Assembly: GCF_000621145.1 (NCBI RefSeq)
Contig: NZ_JHZB01000002.1
Coordinates: 62,001 to 126,000, forward strand
Direction: 5' to 3'
From: Desulfobulbus elongatus DSM 2908
Lineage (GTDB): Bacteria; Desulfobacterota; Desulfobulbia; Desulfobulbales; Desulfobulbaceae
DNA: 64,000 nt
Shown: positions 1 through 7,691 of the stretch, piece by piece
Numbering within the stretch: position 1 is the first letter of the stretch
How the letters are laid out: the number at the start of each line of letters is the position of its first letter
The notes under the pieces: generated by a model
Told to the model about the DNA's origin: nothing
Seen by the model: only the letters and a program-made list of their open reading frames with translations
Database searches by the model: none
Made by a program: the position numbers and the translations under genes

Positions 1-207
1 CGATTCGATCAGGACGTTGCGCTTCTCGCTCATCTCCTGCCCGGTGATGTGGTTGAGCACGTGGTGCTGCTTGATGTCGGGTGCATAGCACTGGAAATCG
101 GCGCCATTTTTATGAATGGCCCAGAGGGTGAGGGTGGCCTCGTGGATCTCGGCGCCATCCTGATGGCCGCAACCGGAGAGGATCACGGCAAAATTCTTCT
201 TTCGCAT
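1..207 (-). CDS. elbB: ElbB-type isoprenoid biosynthesis glyoxalase, N-terminal part (gene runs off window start)
   Basis: Only the first 69 codons are in the window; the 3' part lies before base 1. The N-terminus begins MRKKNFAVILSGCGHQDGAEI and continues with a HEATLTLWAIHKNGAD-type stretch and a later HVLNHITGQEM stretch. These are characteristic of ElbB (sigma cross-reacting protein 27A), a DJ-1/PfpI-superfamily cytoplasmic protein with glyoxalase III-like activity. The expected nucleophile Cys lies beyond the visible part. The ATG at 205-207 is preceded by a strong AAGGAGG ribosome binding site. It lies 38 bases downstream of hpt on the same strand, so it is probably the last visible gene of a prsT-hpt-elbB transcript. 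Identity comes from motif memory and is fairly secure; function in this organism is inferred. Confidence 0.82.
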   Translation of the reverse strand, partial: MRKKNFAVILSGCGHQDGAEIHEATLTLWAIHKNGADFQCYAPDIKQHHVLNHITGQEMSEKRNVLIES

Positions 208-245
208 AACAGCCTCCTTTCGAGCAGGTTGACAACGGGTGTGAT

Positions 246-773
246 CTAGTCCAGGGAATAAATGGCCGGAAGATTGCGGTATTGTTCGGCGCAATCCAGG
301 CCGTAGCCGACGAGAAAGCCGCGGTCGAGGTCGAAGCCGACGTAATCGACCGTAACCGGCACGGCCCGCCGTTCTTTCTTGTCGATGAGGGAACAGATCC
401 GCACCGAAGCGGCCGGGCTTTGCCGGAAATGGTCCCGCAGCCAGGCCATGGTCGTGCCGGTGTCGACGATGTCCTCCACCAGCAGCACATCCTTGCCGGC
501 CAGTTCGATGCCGGGTTCCTTGAGCAGACGGATGGTGCCCGACGACACCGTCCCCGTGCCGTAGCTGGCCACCCGGATGAAATCGATTTCAACATCGAGG
601 GCGATGGTGCGGCACAGATCGGCGGCAAAGATGAAGGCGCCGTTGAGCACGCCGAGGAGCACCAGCTTCCTGCCCTGATAATCCCGGGTGATCTGCCGGC
701 CGAGTTCCAGCACGCGGTCCTGAATCTGGCGGGAACTCAGGACCAGCTCCCGCGCGGGTTGCGATGTCGTCAT
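246..773 (-). CDS. hpt: Hypoxanthine phosphoribosyltransferase
   Basis: A 175-residue cytoplasmic purine-salvage enzyme that converts hypoxanthine (and usually guanine) plus PRPP to IMP or GMP. The PRPP-binding loop is at residues 96-108 (VLLVEDIVDTGTT), with the acidic pair E100-D101. The type I phosphoribosyltransferase core precedes it (LVLLGVLNGAFIFAADL, residues 37-53), followed by a flexible-loop region around residues 70-80 and a C-terminal VGFDLDRGFLVGYGLD segment typical of Hpt. The length matches the family. The ATG at 773 is 29 bases after the stop of the TPR lipoprotein gene and 38 bases before elbB, so the three are likely cotranscribed. Nothing odd is seen. Confidence 0.95.
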   Translation of the reverse strand: MTTSQPARELVLSSRQIQDRVLELGRQITRDYQGRKLVLLGVLNGAFIFAADLCRTIALDVEIDFIRVASYGTGTVSSGTIRLLKEPGIELAGKDVLLVEDIVDTGTTMAWLRDHFRQSPAASVRICSLIDKKERRAVPVTVDYVGFDLDRGFLVGYGLDCAEQYRNLPAIYSLD

Positions 774-802
774 GGGAACGCTCCGTTTGTGTGGTCCCTA
801 TG

Positions 803-3097
803 CTATTGCTCGCTCTGCCACTTCTTCAGGGTGGCGGCGGCCTCCTCCTTTTCCTGGAAGGATTGGTTCTGGGCCAGCGCCTTTTCCATTTCCCTGATGG
901 CCTCCTCCTTCTTGCCCTCGCCATACAGGGCCAGGGCGAGGTGGTAGCGGAGCACGGGCATGTCGTCCTGCTTCTGCACCGCCTGGACAAACTCGTTGCG
1001 GGCCAGGCTGAACGAACCCCGCTTGTAATGCACCCAGCCCAGGGTGTCGATGATGTGGACATCGTCGGGCTGCTGCTGCTTGGCGGTCATGGCCAGACGC
1101 AGGGCCTCTCCCAGGTCGGGATCCTTGTCCTCGGCGATCATCCAGGCCAGATTGTTGGCCGCCGGGGCGAAGTCGGGCTTGATGGCCAGGGCCTTGGTAT
1201 AGGATTCCTTGGCCAGATCGCTCCTGCCGGTCTGCTCGTAGAGGCTGCCCAACCCCATGTAGGCGCCCAGGGTCTTGGGCTGTTTGGCCAGCAGATCGTT
1301 GTACTCGGCGATGGCCTGATCGGTCTTGCCCTGCCGGGTCAGAACCATGGCGCTCAGGGCATAGGCCTGCGGATTGTCAGGATCGAGTTCCTGTGCCTTC
1401 TGGTAGAGTGCAAGGGCCTTGTCCGGTTGATTCGCGCCCAGGTACAGATTCGCCAGCACGATGTGCATGCCGCCGCTCTGCGGAGCCTTGGCGATCTGCG
1501 CCTCGGTCATCTTGATCAGCGCGTCCTGCTTGGCGCCCTCCTTCCGGGCGATCTGGAGCAGGAAGGTGAAGGCCCTGACATTGTCGGGCTGCAAGGTCAT
1601 CACCTTGGCAAAGGTCTCCTTGGCCTTGGCCTCCTGCTGCAGGGCCAGGTGGGCCAGGCCGAGGCTGCCCAGCACTTCCACGTTGTCCGGCACCTTGGCA
1701 TGGAGTTCGGAGAACATTTTCTCGGCGGTGGCGTATTCCTTGGAAAACAACACGCCCTTGGCGAGGGTGAGGGCGGCCTGGAAATCGCGGGGATTGATCT
1801 TCAGGGCCGTGGCCGCTTCCTTCTTGGCGGTTTCGAAGTCGCCTTCCTGAAGCGAAAGGAGCGCGAGCAGGGAATGGGCCTTGGCGAATCCGGGGCTGAA
1901 CCTGATCGCCTCCAGCAGGGATTCCTTGGCCAGCTTCATGTCCCTGAGGTTGCTGTGGGCCACCGCTTTCACGAAAAACAACTCGCCCCATTTGGGATAG
2001 TCGCGGATCAGGCCCGTGACCGAATCCAGGGCCTCCTGATTCTTGCCTTCCTTGAGCAGGAACTTTGCCTGGACCAGGGCGGCGGTGGCGTTTTTGTCGT
2101 TGGCCTTCGCCACTTTCGTCAGCAGGTCTTTCGCCTGATCGAATTTGCCGTAATCGAAATAGAAATCAGCCAGTTGCGCTTCGAACTCCTCCGGTTTGTC
2201 GGCCGAGGCGATGGCCTCCTTGTAGAGCTGCTCCGCCTGTTCGAGGGCGCCTTTTTTCACGTAGAATTCGGCGACCGAAACCTTCAGCCTGCTGTTCTTG
2301 GGATCGACTTTGAGGGCCTGCAACAGATGCTGTTCGGCCTTGTCCACGTCGTTTTCGATCAGGTCGAGGGAGGCCATCTGCAGGTACGGCTGGGGCGAAT
2401 CGGGCACGGCGGCCGCCATCTTGTCCAGCGTGGTTCGGGCCTTGTCCAGCTCTTTGCGCTCGATATAAAACGCGGCCAGGGTGGCGTAATTGAGCATTTT
2501 CTTGCCATTCAGCTCCAGCGCTTTTGCAAAGGCCTGCTCCGCCTCCGCGAATTGTTCCTTTTTGGTGAGGATGCGCCCCTTGATCCCGTACAGCCGGTCT
2601 TCGTTGGCGGCGACGGCAATGGCTTTGTCGATCGCGGCCAGGGCGGCATCGACCTTGCCGTCGACCAGTTCCAGGTTGGCGAGCAGGGCCAGGGCGTCCT
2701 TGTTGTCCGGCGCCTGCTTGAGCACCTCTTCGATTCTCTGGCGGGCGTCATCCTTTTTTTGGCTCAGCAGGTAGAACTCCGCTGTTTTGATGTTGGCGTC
2801 CAGGTTCTTCGGGTCCAGGGTCGCCGCGCGTTGCAGCTCCTCGAAGGCCTGGCGCGCCTCGCCGCTTTTCAGATAGAGCAGGCCCAGCTGATAGCGGGCT
2901 TCGGCGTATTTGGGATCGATCTGGATGGCGTTGCGCAACTCGATGATGGCCTCTTTGTCCTTCTGTTCCTGGAGGTAGGCCATGGCTTTCTGATAGTGTT
3001 CTTCCTTGTTTTTTTCTCCCAGGCACCCCGTGAGCAACAAGGAGCAGAGCAGGATCGAGAATGATGCGGCCAAAAACGACAGGCGGTTCGATTTCAT
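803..3097 (-). CDS. prsT: PrsT-like TPR-repeat lipoprotein of the PEP-CTERM/exosortase system
   Basis: A 764-residue protein starting at the ATG at 3095-3097, chosen because it has a good AAGGAG site and a proper signal peptide. An upstream in-frame start at 3142 would put 15 residues before the signal. The lipoprotein signal ends in LLLTGC with Cys25 as the lipidated residue. The rest is a long series of about 34-residue tetratricopeptide repeats. It fits the large TPR lipoprotein family (PEP-CTERM TPR lipoprotein, PrsT) found with exosortase exopolysaccharide loci. It probably acts as a periplasm-facing scaffold for polysaccharide assembly or export, by analogy with PelB/AlgK-type TPR proteins; this role is inferred. 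It is transcribed divergently from the export gene at 3385 and runs into hpt. Confidence 0.85.
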   Translation of the reverse strand: MKSNRLSFLAASFSILLCSLLLTGCLGEKNKEEHYQKAMAYLQEQKDKEAIIELRNAIQIDPKYAEARYQLGLLYLKSGEARQAFEELQRAATLDPKNLDANIKTAEFYLLSQKKDDARQRIEEVLKQAPDNKDALALLANLELVDGKVDAALAAIDKAIAVAANEDRLYGIKGRILTKKEQFAEAEQAFAKALELNGKKMLNYATLAAFYIERKELDKARTTLDKMAAAVPDSPQPYLQMASLDLIENDVDKAEQHLLQALKVDPKNSRLKVSVAEFYVKKGALEQAEQLYKEAIASADKPEEFEAQLADFYFDYGKFDQAKDLLTKVAKANDKNATAALVQAKFLLKEGKNQEALDSVTGLIRDYPKWGELFFVKAVAHSNLRDMKLAKESLLEAIRFSPGFAKAHSLLALLSLQEGDFETAKKEAATALKINPRDFQAALTLAKGVLFSKEYATAEKMFSELHAKVPDNVEVLGSLGLAHLALQQEAKAKETFAKVMTLQPDNVRAFTFLLQIARKEGAKQDALIKMTEAQIAKAPQSGGMHIVLANLYLGANQPDKALALYQKAQELDPDNPQAYALSAMVLTRQGKTDQAIAEYNDLLAKQPKTLGAYMGLGSLYEQTGRSDLAKESYTKALAIKPDFAPAANNLAWMIAEDKDPDLGEALRLAMTAKQQQPDDVHIIDTLGWVHYKRGSFSLARNEFVQAVQKQDDMPVLRYHLALALYGEGKKEEAIREMEKALAQNQSFQEKEEAAATLKKWQSEQ

Positions 3098-3311
3098 AGG
3101 TCTCCTTCTCGCAAAGGGGGCTGGTGACGCTGAGATGACCAAGGGTCCGTTCTTCTTCGCTCTTTATATAGCAAACCGGGTGCATTGAGGAATAAAAAAC
3201 GAGCCCCCCGGACAGGGGGATGATATTTTCAGTTCAATGTATGAACAAAGCGACTATTTTGCCAGAGAATGTTCCGGAATCGTGGAAAATAGAAAGATTC
3301 CTTTTTTTGTT

Positions 3312-3340
3312 TTGACCTGTTACCGTGATGCCGGTAGCAT
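3312..3340 (+). promoter_or_regulatory. Candidate sigma-70 promoter with palindromic spacer, upstream of the export gene
   Basis: TTGACC (3312-3317) and TAGCAT (3335-3340) are separated by exactly 17 bases. The spacer holds an inverted repeat, TACCG-N6-CGGTA (3321-3336), which could be an operator because it would be covered by RNA polymerase. A start site near 3347 would leave a leader of about 38 bases before the ATG at 3385, with AAAGGAGAG as the ribosome site. It lies between the divergent prsT and export genes. Pattern only. Confidence 0.5.
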
Positions 3341-3384
3341 AAAAAGTCAATAAGTTCATCCTGCTGAGCCAAAAGGAGAGAGGC

Positions 3385-4161
3385 ATGAAAACGTTTTCCA
3401 TCGTCACGCAAAGGTGGGTGTGGGCAGTGGTTGTCGCCGGGTTTGTCATGGCGTGGTCGTCTTGGGCGGCTGAATCGGGGAGCGATGCTGTCGTCAAGGA
3501 TGATCTCAAGGATAAATACCGGCAAGAGGTGCTGGGAGAGAAGGGGGCGTCCCAGAAAGACCAGGAATACGTCATCGGCTATCGCGACATTCTGTATGTC
3601 GAGGTATACGGCGAGGGATCGATGGCGGTGGGGCCGGGTAACGCGATGCAGGGGGGGATGTCGGCCGATGGAGGCGGAGCGGGAGGTCAGGATTTCATCC
3701 GCGGCCGCGGTACCGGCGCCGAGGTCGGTGTGGACGGGCGCGTTTCGCTGCGCCATATCGGCGATGTCTACGTGGTGGGCATGACCTTGTCCCAATTGGC
3801 TGAGTATCTGAGTAAATTGTACAGCGCCGTGTTCGGCGAGCCGAACGTGATCACCTCGGTGATGCAGAGCAACAGCCGGCAATACACGGTCATGGGGCAG
3901 GTGAAGGCGCCGGGTCTGTATCACCTCGACCAGCCGTTCACCATTGTCAAGGCGATCGCCAGGGCCGGTGGCCTGACCGAGTGGGCCAAGGCCGACATCA
4001 CCGTGATTCGCCAGGGCAACGAACTGGTCGTCGAGAAGGGGCAGGACAAATCGCCGAAGAGCGCCCAGCAGTTCCAGTTTGATTACGATGATTTCGTCGC
4101 AGGAAAGAATATCGAGGGAAATATCCAGCTTGAACCCGGTGATGTAGTTGTCGTGCATTGA
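3385..4161 (+). CDS. Polysaccharide biosynthesis/export (Wza/OPX family) protein
   Basis: A 258-residue exported protein. The N-terminal 28 residues form a signal peptide ending near SSWAA. A polysaccharide export domain follows (residues about 60-150: YVIGYRDILYVEVYGEG, then DGRVSLRHIGDVYVVGMTLSQLAEYL). A SLBB-type domain lies near residues 166-235 (YTVMGQVKAPGLYHLDQ). These are the hallmarks of outer-membrane or periplasmic OPX proteins that form the exit channel for capsule and exopolysaccharide. No lipobox cysteine is seen, unlike classical Wza, so it may be a soluble or short OPX variant. It is first in the plus-strand operon, 15 bases before the predicted barrel gene, which may supply the outer-membrane pore. 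Start supported by AAAGGAGAG. Confidence 0.88.
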   Translation: MKTFSIVTQRWVWAVVVAGFVMAWSSWAAESGSDAVVKDDLKDKYRQEVLGEKGASQKDQEYVIGYRDILYVEVYGEGSMAVGPGNAMQGGMSADGGGAGGQDFIRGRGTGAEVGVDGRVSLRHIGDVYVVGMTLSQLAEYLSKLYSAVFGEPNVITSVMQSNSRQYTVMGQVKAPGLYHLDQPFTIVKAIARAGGLTEWAKADITVIRQGNELVVEKGQDKSPKSAQQFQFDYDDFVAGKNIEGNIQLEPGDVVVVH

Positions 4162-4176
4162 CAGCGAGGCCATCTC

Positions 4177-5631
4177 ATGCGGACAGTTTCTCCTGTGTCG
4201 GGGCGGACGGTTTTCTGCCTCCTGATTCCCGTGGTTCTCGGTGCGAGCCCGTCTTTTGCCCGGCAGACAACGGTAACCGGAACGGTGGGCACGGTCGTCG
4301 ATTACCGCGAGCGATCGTACGAGCATGGTGACAGCGGCGCCTATTCCGATAACAGGGATCGACAGAAGATAGGCATTCGGCCGGAAGTGCTGATCGTTTC
4401 GCGGGATGTCCGCGACTCCCTGAGCCTGCACTACAGCCCCACGCTCAGTTATGACGCTGTCCTTGAAGAGAATGAAGTCGACCATCAACTCGATTTCCAG
4501 GGGGAACGCTGGCTCTCGCACAAGTGGTCGGTTTCGGTGGCGGAAACCTATATTCGGTCCGATGATCCCGGAACGCCCACCCGCGGCAGGGCCTACTACG
4601 ACACCGTCGGCGATCCCGACGGTGGGCAAGCGACGCCGGATGACACGCCGACCGAGTTGTCCCGCGATCAGAACGGCCGGAAGTACTGGACGAATACCGC
4701 CCGCGTGCGCACAAATTATGCCGTGGACAAGGACAGCCGCATCGGCGGGGGATATACGTATTCCGTTTTGCGCAATGACGGGGACGGCACCGCTTACGAG
4801 GATTACGACAGACATTCCTTTTTTACCGATCTGGCCCATGGCTTCACCCCGAATTGGCGGTCGAATCTGGGGCTCAATTATACCCGCGGCCTGTACGACC
4901 GTGCGCAGCGCCTCGGTAGCGCCTCGGACGACTCCCCGGATCTCGATCAATACGGCCTGCTTTTTGGAATCGATTACGTCCACACTCTCCATGACTTCTA
5001 TCCGTTCAAATATTCGCTGAACGAAACCCAGTACGATGGCGATACCCGCCCGGACAACCAGATCCATGCCTGGTCCCTGGGATGGGATCATGCCTTTGAC
5101 TCCCGTACCCGGATGGCGCTGGGCGGCGGACCCTCCTACGCCAAAATCCAGGGACTGGAGGGCTCGTGGGGATACAACGCCTATGCCACCCTGAACAGGG
5201 CCTATGAACACGCCGCCTTGCTGTTGTCGCTCAATAAAGCCTATGAGACCAAGAACTTCACCGGAAGCAGCGGCGACAACGGTCTGACCGACACGTACAG
5301 CGCCCGGGCCGCCTTCAGCTATCGCTACACGCAGGATTTGTCCTTTAATCTGTTCGGCAGCTACAGCCGGGAATCCACGCTTGACCCGCAGGGGATATAT
5401 CGAACCAGCGCCCTGGGCGACGCGACCGCAACGGGAAAGACCGGTGATGCGAGTTACGACAGGGATATCTACGAGACGGGCATCGGCTGCTCCTACTCCT
5501 TTGCCCGCTGGTACAAGGCCGGCCTGAAATACAGCTACTATGTTTCCGACGGCAAACTGGACAGCGATCAGTATACCGATCACCAAGTCCTGTTCACGTT
5601 GAGTGCCAGCCATGAACTCTGGCGGTGGTGA
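4177..5631 (+). CDS. Predicted outer-membrane beta-barrel protein of the exopolysaccharide locus
   Basis: A 484-residue protein with a signal peptide (cleavage likely near residue 28, after SFA). The rest is rich in alternating aromatic/polar strands and short Asp/Gly turns, typical of a large beta-barrel. It ends in ...HELWRW, a C-terminal aromatic residue as expected for BAM-inserted barrels. It resembles the outer-membrane barrel proteins found next to OPX genes in PEP-CTERM/exosortase loci; I recognise the type rather than a named orthologue. It is likely the outer-membrane exit pore or an accessory for polysaccharide made by this cluster, working with the preceding short OPX protein. Composition matches the GC-rich flanks, so it seems native to the locus. 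Confidence 0.72.
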   Translation: MRTVSPVSGRTVFCLLIPVVLGASPSFARQTTVTGTVGTVVDYRERSYEHGDSGAYSDNRDRQKIGIRPEVLIVSRDVRDSLSLHYSPTLSYDAVLEENEVDHQLDFQGERWLSHKWSVSVAETYIRSDDPGTPTRGRAYYDTVGDPDGGQATPDDTPTELSRDQNGRKYWTNTARVRTNYAVDKDSRIGGGYTYSVLRNDGDGTAYEDYDRHSFFTDLAHGFTPNWRSNLGLNYTRGLYDRAQRLGSASDDSPDLDQYGLLFGIDYVHTLHDFYPFKYSLNETQYDGDTRPDNQIHAWSLGWDHAFDSRTRMALGGGPSYAKIQGLEGSWGYNAYATLNRAYEHAALLLSLNKAYETKNFTGSSGDNGLTDTYSARAAFSYRYTQDLSFNLFGSYSRESTLDPQGIYRTSALGDATATGKTGDASYDRDIYETGIGCSYSFARWYKAGLKYSYYVSDGKLDSDQYTDHQVLFTLSASHELWRW

Positions 5632-5757
5632 GGAACGGGTCGGTTGGGTTCGAAACGCATATCAGGGCGTGTGGTGCGTCAGTACGCCTTGCTTGAATCG
5701 TTTTTACCGTTGGCCAGGTAGCGCCTGCGGTTCTTGGACAGTGTTTGGAGGCTGCTT

Positions 5758-7071
5758 GTGAAGATTACAATTATCGGAACTGGTTATGTCGGCCTGGTGA
5801 GCGGCACATGCTTCTCCGAATTCGGCCATGAGGTGGTCTGCGTCGATCATGATGCGGCGAAAATAGAGACCCTCTGCCAGGGACAGATCCCGATTTACGA
5901 ACCCGGCCTGGCCGATCTTGTCACCAAGAACGTGTCGGCCGGACATCTGCGTTTCACCACCGATCTCAGTCAGGCGGTACCGGGCGCCGATGCGATCTTC
6001 CTCGCCGTGGGTACGCCGTCGAGCCGACGGGGCGACGGTTACGCCGATCTCAGTTATCTGTATGAGGCCGCCCGGGGCATTGCCCCGTATCTTGCCGGCT
6101 ATACGGTGGTGGTCGACAAGAGCACGGTGCCGGTCGGAACGGCACGCCAGGTGGCCCGGATCATCCACGAAACCAACCCCAAGGCCAGCTTCGATGTGGC
6201 GTCCAATCCCGAATTTTTGCGGGAAGGAGCGGCGATCAACGACTTCATGCGGCCGGACCGGGTGGTCATAGGGGTGGAAAGCGACCAAGCCGCCGCGATA
6301 TTGCGCGAAATCTACGGTCCCTTGTACCTCATCGAAACCCCCATCGTGGTCACCAGCATCGAGACCGCCGAACTGATCAAATATGCCGCCAACGCCTTTC
6401 TGGCGGTGAAAATCAGCTTCATCAACGAAATGGCCGCTGTCTGCGAAGCCGTGGGGGCCGATGCCATCGCCCTGGCCAAGGGGATCGGGCTCGACGGCCG
6501 CATCGGCAAAAAATTCCTCCATCCGGGGCCGGGCTATGGCGGTTCCTGCTTTCCCAAGGACACGGTTGCCCTGTTGCGAACCGTGCAGGAGCACGGGGTC
6601 AGTGCCCGCATCGTCGAGGCCGCCGTCGAGGTCAATGCCGCCCAAAAGGCGCGGATGGTGAAAAAGATCCGCGATGCGCTGGGGGGCAGCGAGTCGGGTA
6701 AGACCATCGGCGTGCTGGGGCTCACCTTCAAGCCGGAAACGGACGACATGCGGGAGGCGCCTGCCCTGACCATCCTGCCTGCCCTGCTCGAACGGGGCGC
6801 GACCATCAAGGCGCACGACCCGCAGGGCATACACGAAGCGGCGAAGCTGTTGCCGGCGTCGATGCTCTATGTCGACGACCCGTACGAGGTGTTCGTCAAT
6901 GCCGATGCGGTCGTTCTGCTCACGGAATGGAACCAGTACCGGGCCCTGGATTTCAACAGAATGAAGGACGAGATGCGCAACCCCGTCTTCATTGATTTGC
7001 GCAATGTCTACGAACCGCGGAAAATACAGGCCATGGGCTATGCATATGTCGGCAACGGCAGGGGGGAGTGA
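5758..7071 (+). CDS. ugd: UDP-glucose 6-dehydrogenase
   Basis: A 437-residue cytoplasmic enzyme that oxidises UDP-glucose to UDP-glucuronate with two NAD+. It starts at the GTG at 5758-5760 (KITIIGTGYVGLVSG follows), chosen because a TTTGGAG site lies 7 bases upstream and the Rossmann motif then sits at the N-terminus as in the family. A TTG at 5734 is less likely. The N-terminal GTGYVG binds NAD. The catalytic loop GYGGSCFPKD carries the nucleophile Cys264. The C-terminal domain has GLTFKPETDDMREAP, then KAHDPQG. It supplies uronic-acid precursor for the polysaccharide. The downstream neighbour is a decayed gene pair rather than the next operon member, so the operon continues only at 7692. 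Confidence 0.94.
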   Translation: MKITIIGTGYVGLVSGTCFSEFGHEVVCVDHDAAKIETLCQGQIPIYEPGLADLVTKNVSAGHLRFTTDLSQAVPGADAIFLAVGTPSSRRGDGYADLSYLYEAARGIAPYLAGYTVVVDKSTVPVGTARQVARIIHETNPKASFDVASNPEFLREGAAINDFMRPDRVVIGVESDQAAAILREIYGPLYLIETPIVVTSIETAELIKYAANAFLAVKISFINEMAAVCEAVGADAIALAKGIGLDGRIGKKFLHPGPGYGGSCFPKDTVALLRTVQEHGVSARIVEAAVEVNAAQKARMVKKIRDALGGSESGKTIGVLGLTFKPETDDMREAPALTILPALLERGATIKAHDPQGIHEAAKLLPASMLYVDDPYEVFVNADAVVLLTEWNQYRALDFNRMKDEMRNPVFIDLRNVYEPRKIQAMGYAYVGNGRGE

Positions 7072-7230
7072 TGGCGAGCGGTTATAATGGGGCCTCGTTG
7101 CCGGCTTCCGTCCGGTACGCCACCCGCCTTGTTTCGCAAGCCGGAGAGGGGATTGAACGTGCCTGAAATCGGTCGGAAGCGCAAACAGGAAGAATCGTTG
7201 CCAGCAACGGCCGGAAAGACGGGAGAGCAG

Positions 7231-7446
7231 TTGCCTTCCTTCCTGCACGTGTTTTTTTGAGAATATGACCTGGCAACGCTTGAAGTCCGGAAATATGCAT
7301 CCTTTGTCATGGAGCGGCTCATGGAGCGTGGGGCATGGGAGGCGATGCGGTGGCTTTTGGCGACCTATTCCAAACAGGAGCGTTTCGCTTTTTTGCAGAA
7401 CCGGGGCAGAAAATCCTCACACCCAAGGCGCTCAATTACTGAGCAA
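7231..7446 (+). pseudogene. Remnant of a small antitoxin-like protein (DUF6922-type)
   Basis: A broken reading frame. From 7231 the frame gives LPSFLHVFF, then a TGA at 7258-7260 where this family usually has Trp, then EYDLATLEVRKYASFVMERL and MERGAWEAMRWLLATYSKQE. Past about 7409 the conserved tail (RGRKILTPKALNY) is recovered only by shifting one base, so a single-base deletion is likely near the A-run at 7409-7414, and a TGA follows at 7438-7440. This pattern matches small proteins encoded just before AbiEii-type nucleotidyltransferases. At least two lesions make it inactive. The family name is from memory and should be treated as tentative; the decay is read directly. Confidence 0.6.
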
Positions 7447-7529
7447 TCATGAGCGATGTTCCCGACCATCTGCGTCGACAGTGGCTTGCCGATGCATATG
7501 CGCGGGATGACGTATGGAGCATCAGGAGT

Positions 7530-7640
7530 GCTCCCGGCATTTTGAATGAACGGCAGCGCGCCCTGCTTCCTGTTCTGGCGGCAATTCTACCTTGCCGGTG
7601 GAACAGCCTTGGCATTGCGGTTCGGGCACAAGCTTTCACC
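7530..7640 (+). pseudogene. Remnant of an AbiEii/AbiGii-type nucleotidyltransferase toxin
   Basis: Two frames together give the start of a nucleotidyltransferase. GILNERQRALLPVL is read at 7536-7577, then, one frame over from 7576, WRQFYLAGGTALALRFGHKLS. The motif FYLAGGTALAL...GH is the conserved start of AbiEii/AbiGii toxin-family nucleotidyltransferases. The catalytic Asp motif and the whole remaining C-terminal region (normally 200 or more residues) are absent, because the sugar transferase gene begins at 7692. So the gene is frameshifted and truncated. It sits directly after the antitoxin-like remnant, the usual toxin-antitoxin gene order. The motif is clear; the original function is inferred. 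Confidence 0.65.
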
Positions 7641-7691
7641 TGTTTTTACTGAATATCGAAGAAAAAGAGAACAGCCAATTTTTTGGGCAGG

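Noticed and set aside
764-3064. Long plus-strand open frame opposite prsT
   Set aside because: It is the antisense of a GC-rich TPR gene, has low-complexity Gly/Leu/Gln content and no family resemblance or ribosome site. The minus-strand PrsT has a signal peptide and TPR pattern.
3229-5613. Long minus-strand open frame opposite the export and barrel genes
   Set aside because: It crosses two clear plus-strand genes with good ribosome sites, has no family match and arises from GC-rich codon bias.
5704-7248. Long minus-strand open frame opposite ugd
   Set aside because: It is the shadow of the UDP-glucose dehydrogenase gene, with no recognisable motif.
7449-7652. A 67-residue plus-strand gene between ugd and the sugar transferase
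   Set aside because: Its reading frame covers only the first part of the nucleotidyltransferase remnant and then leaves the conserved frame, so it is a pseudogene fragment rather than a gene.
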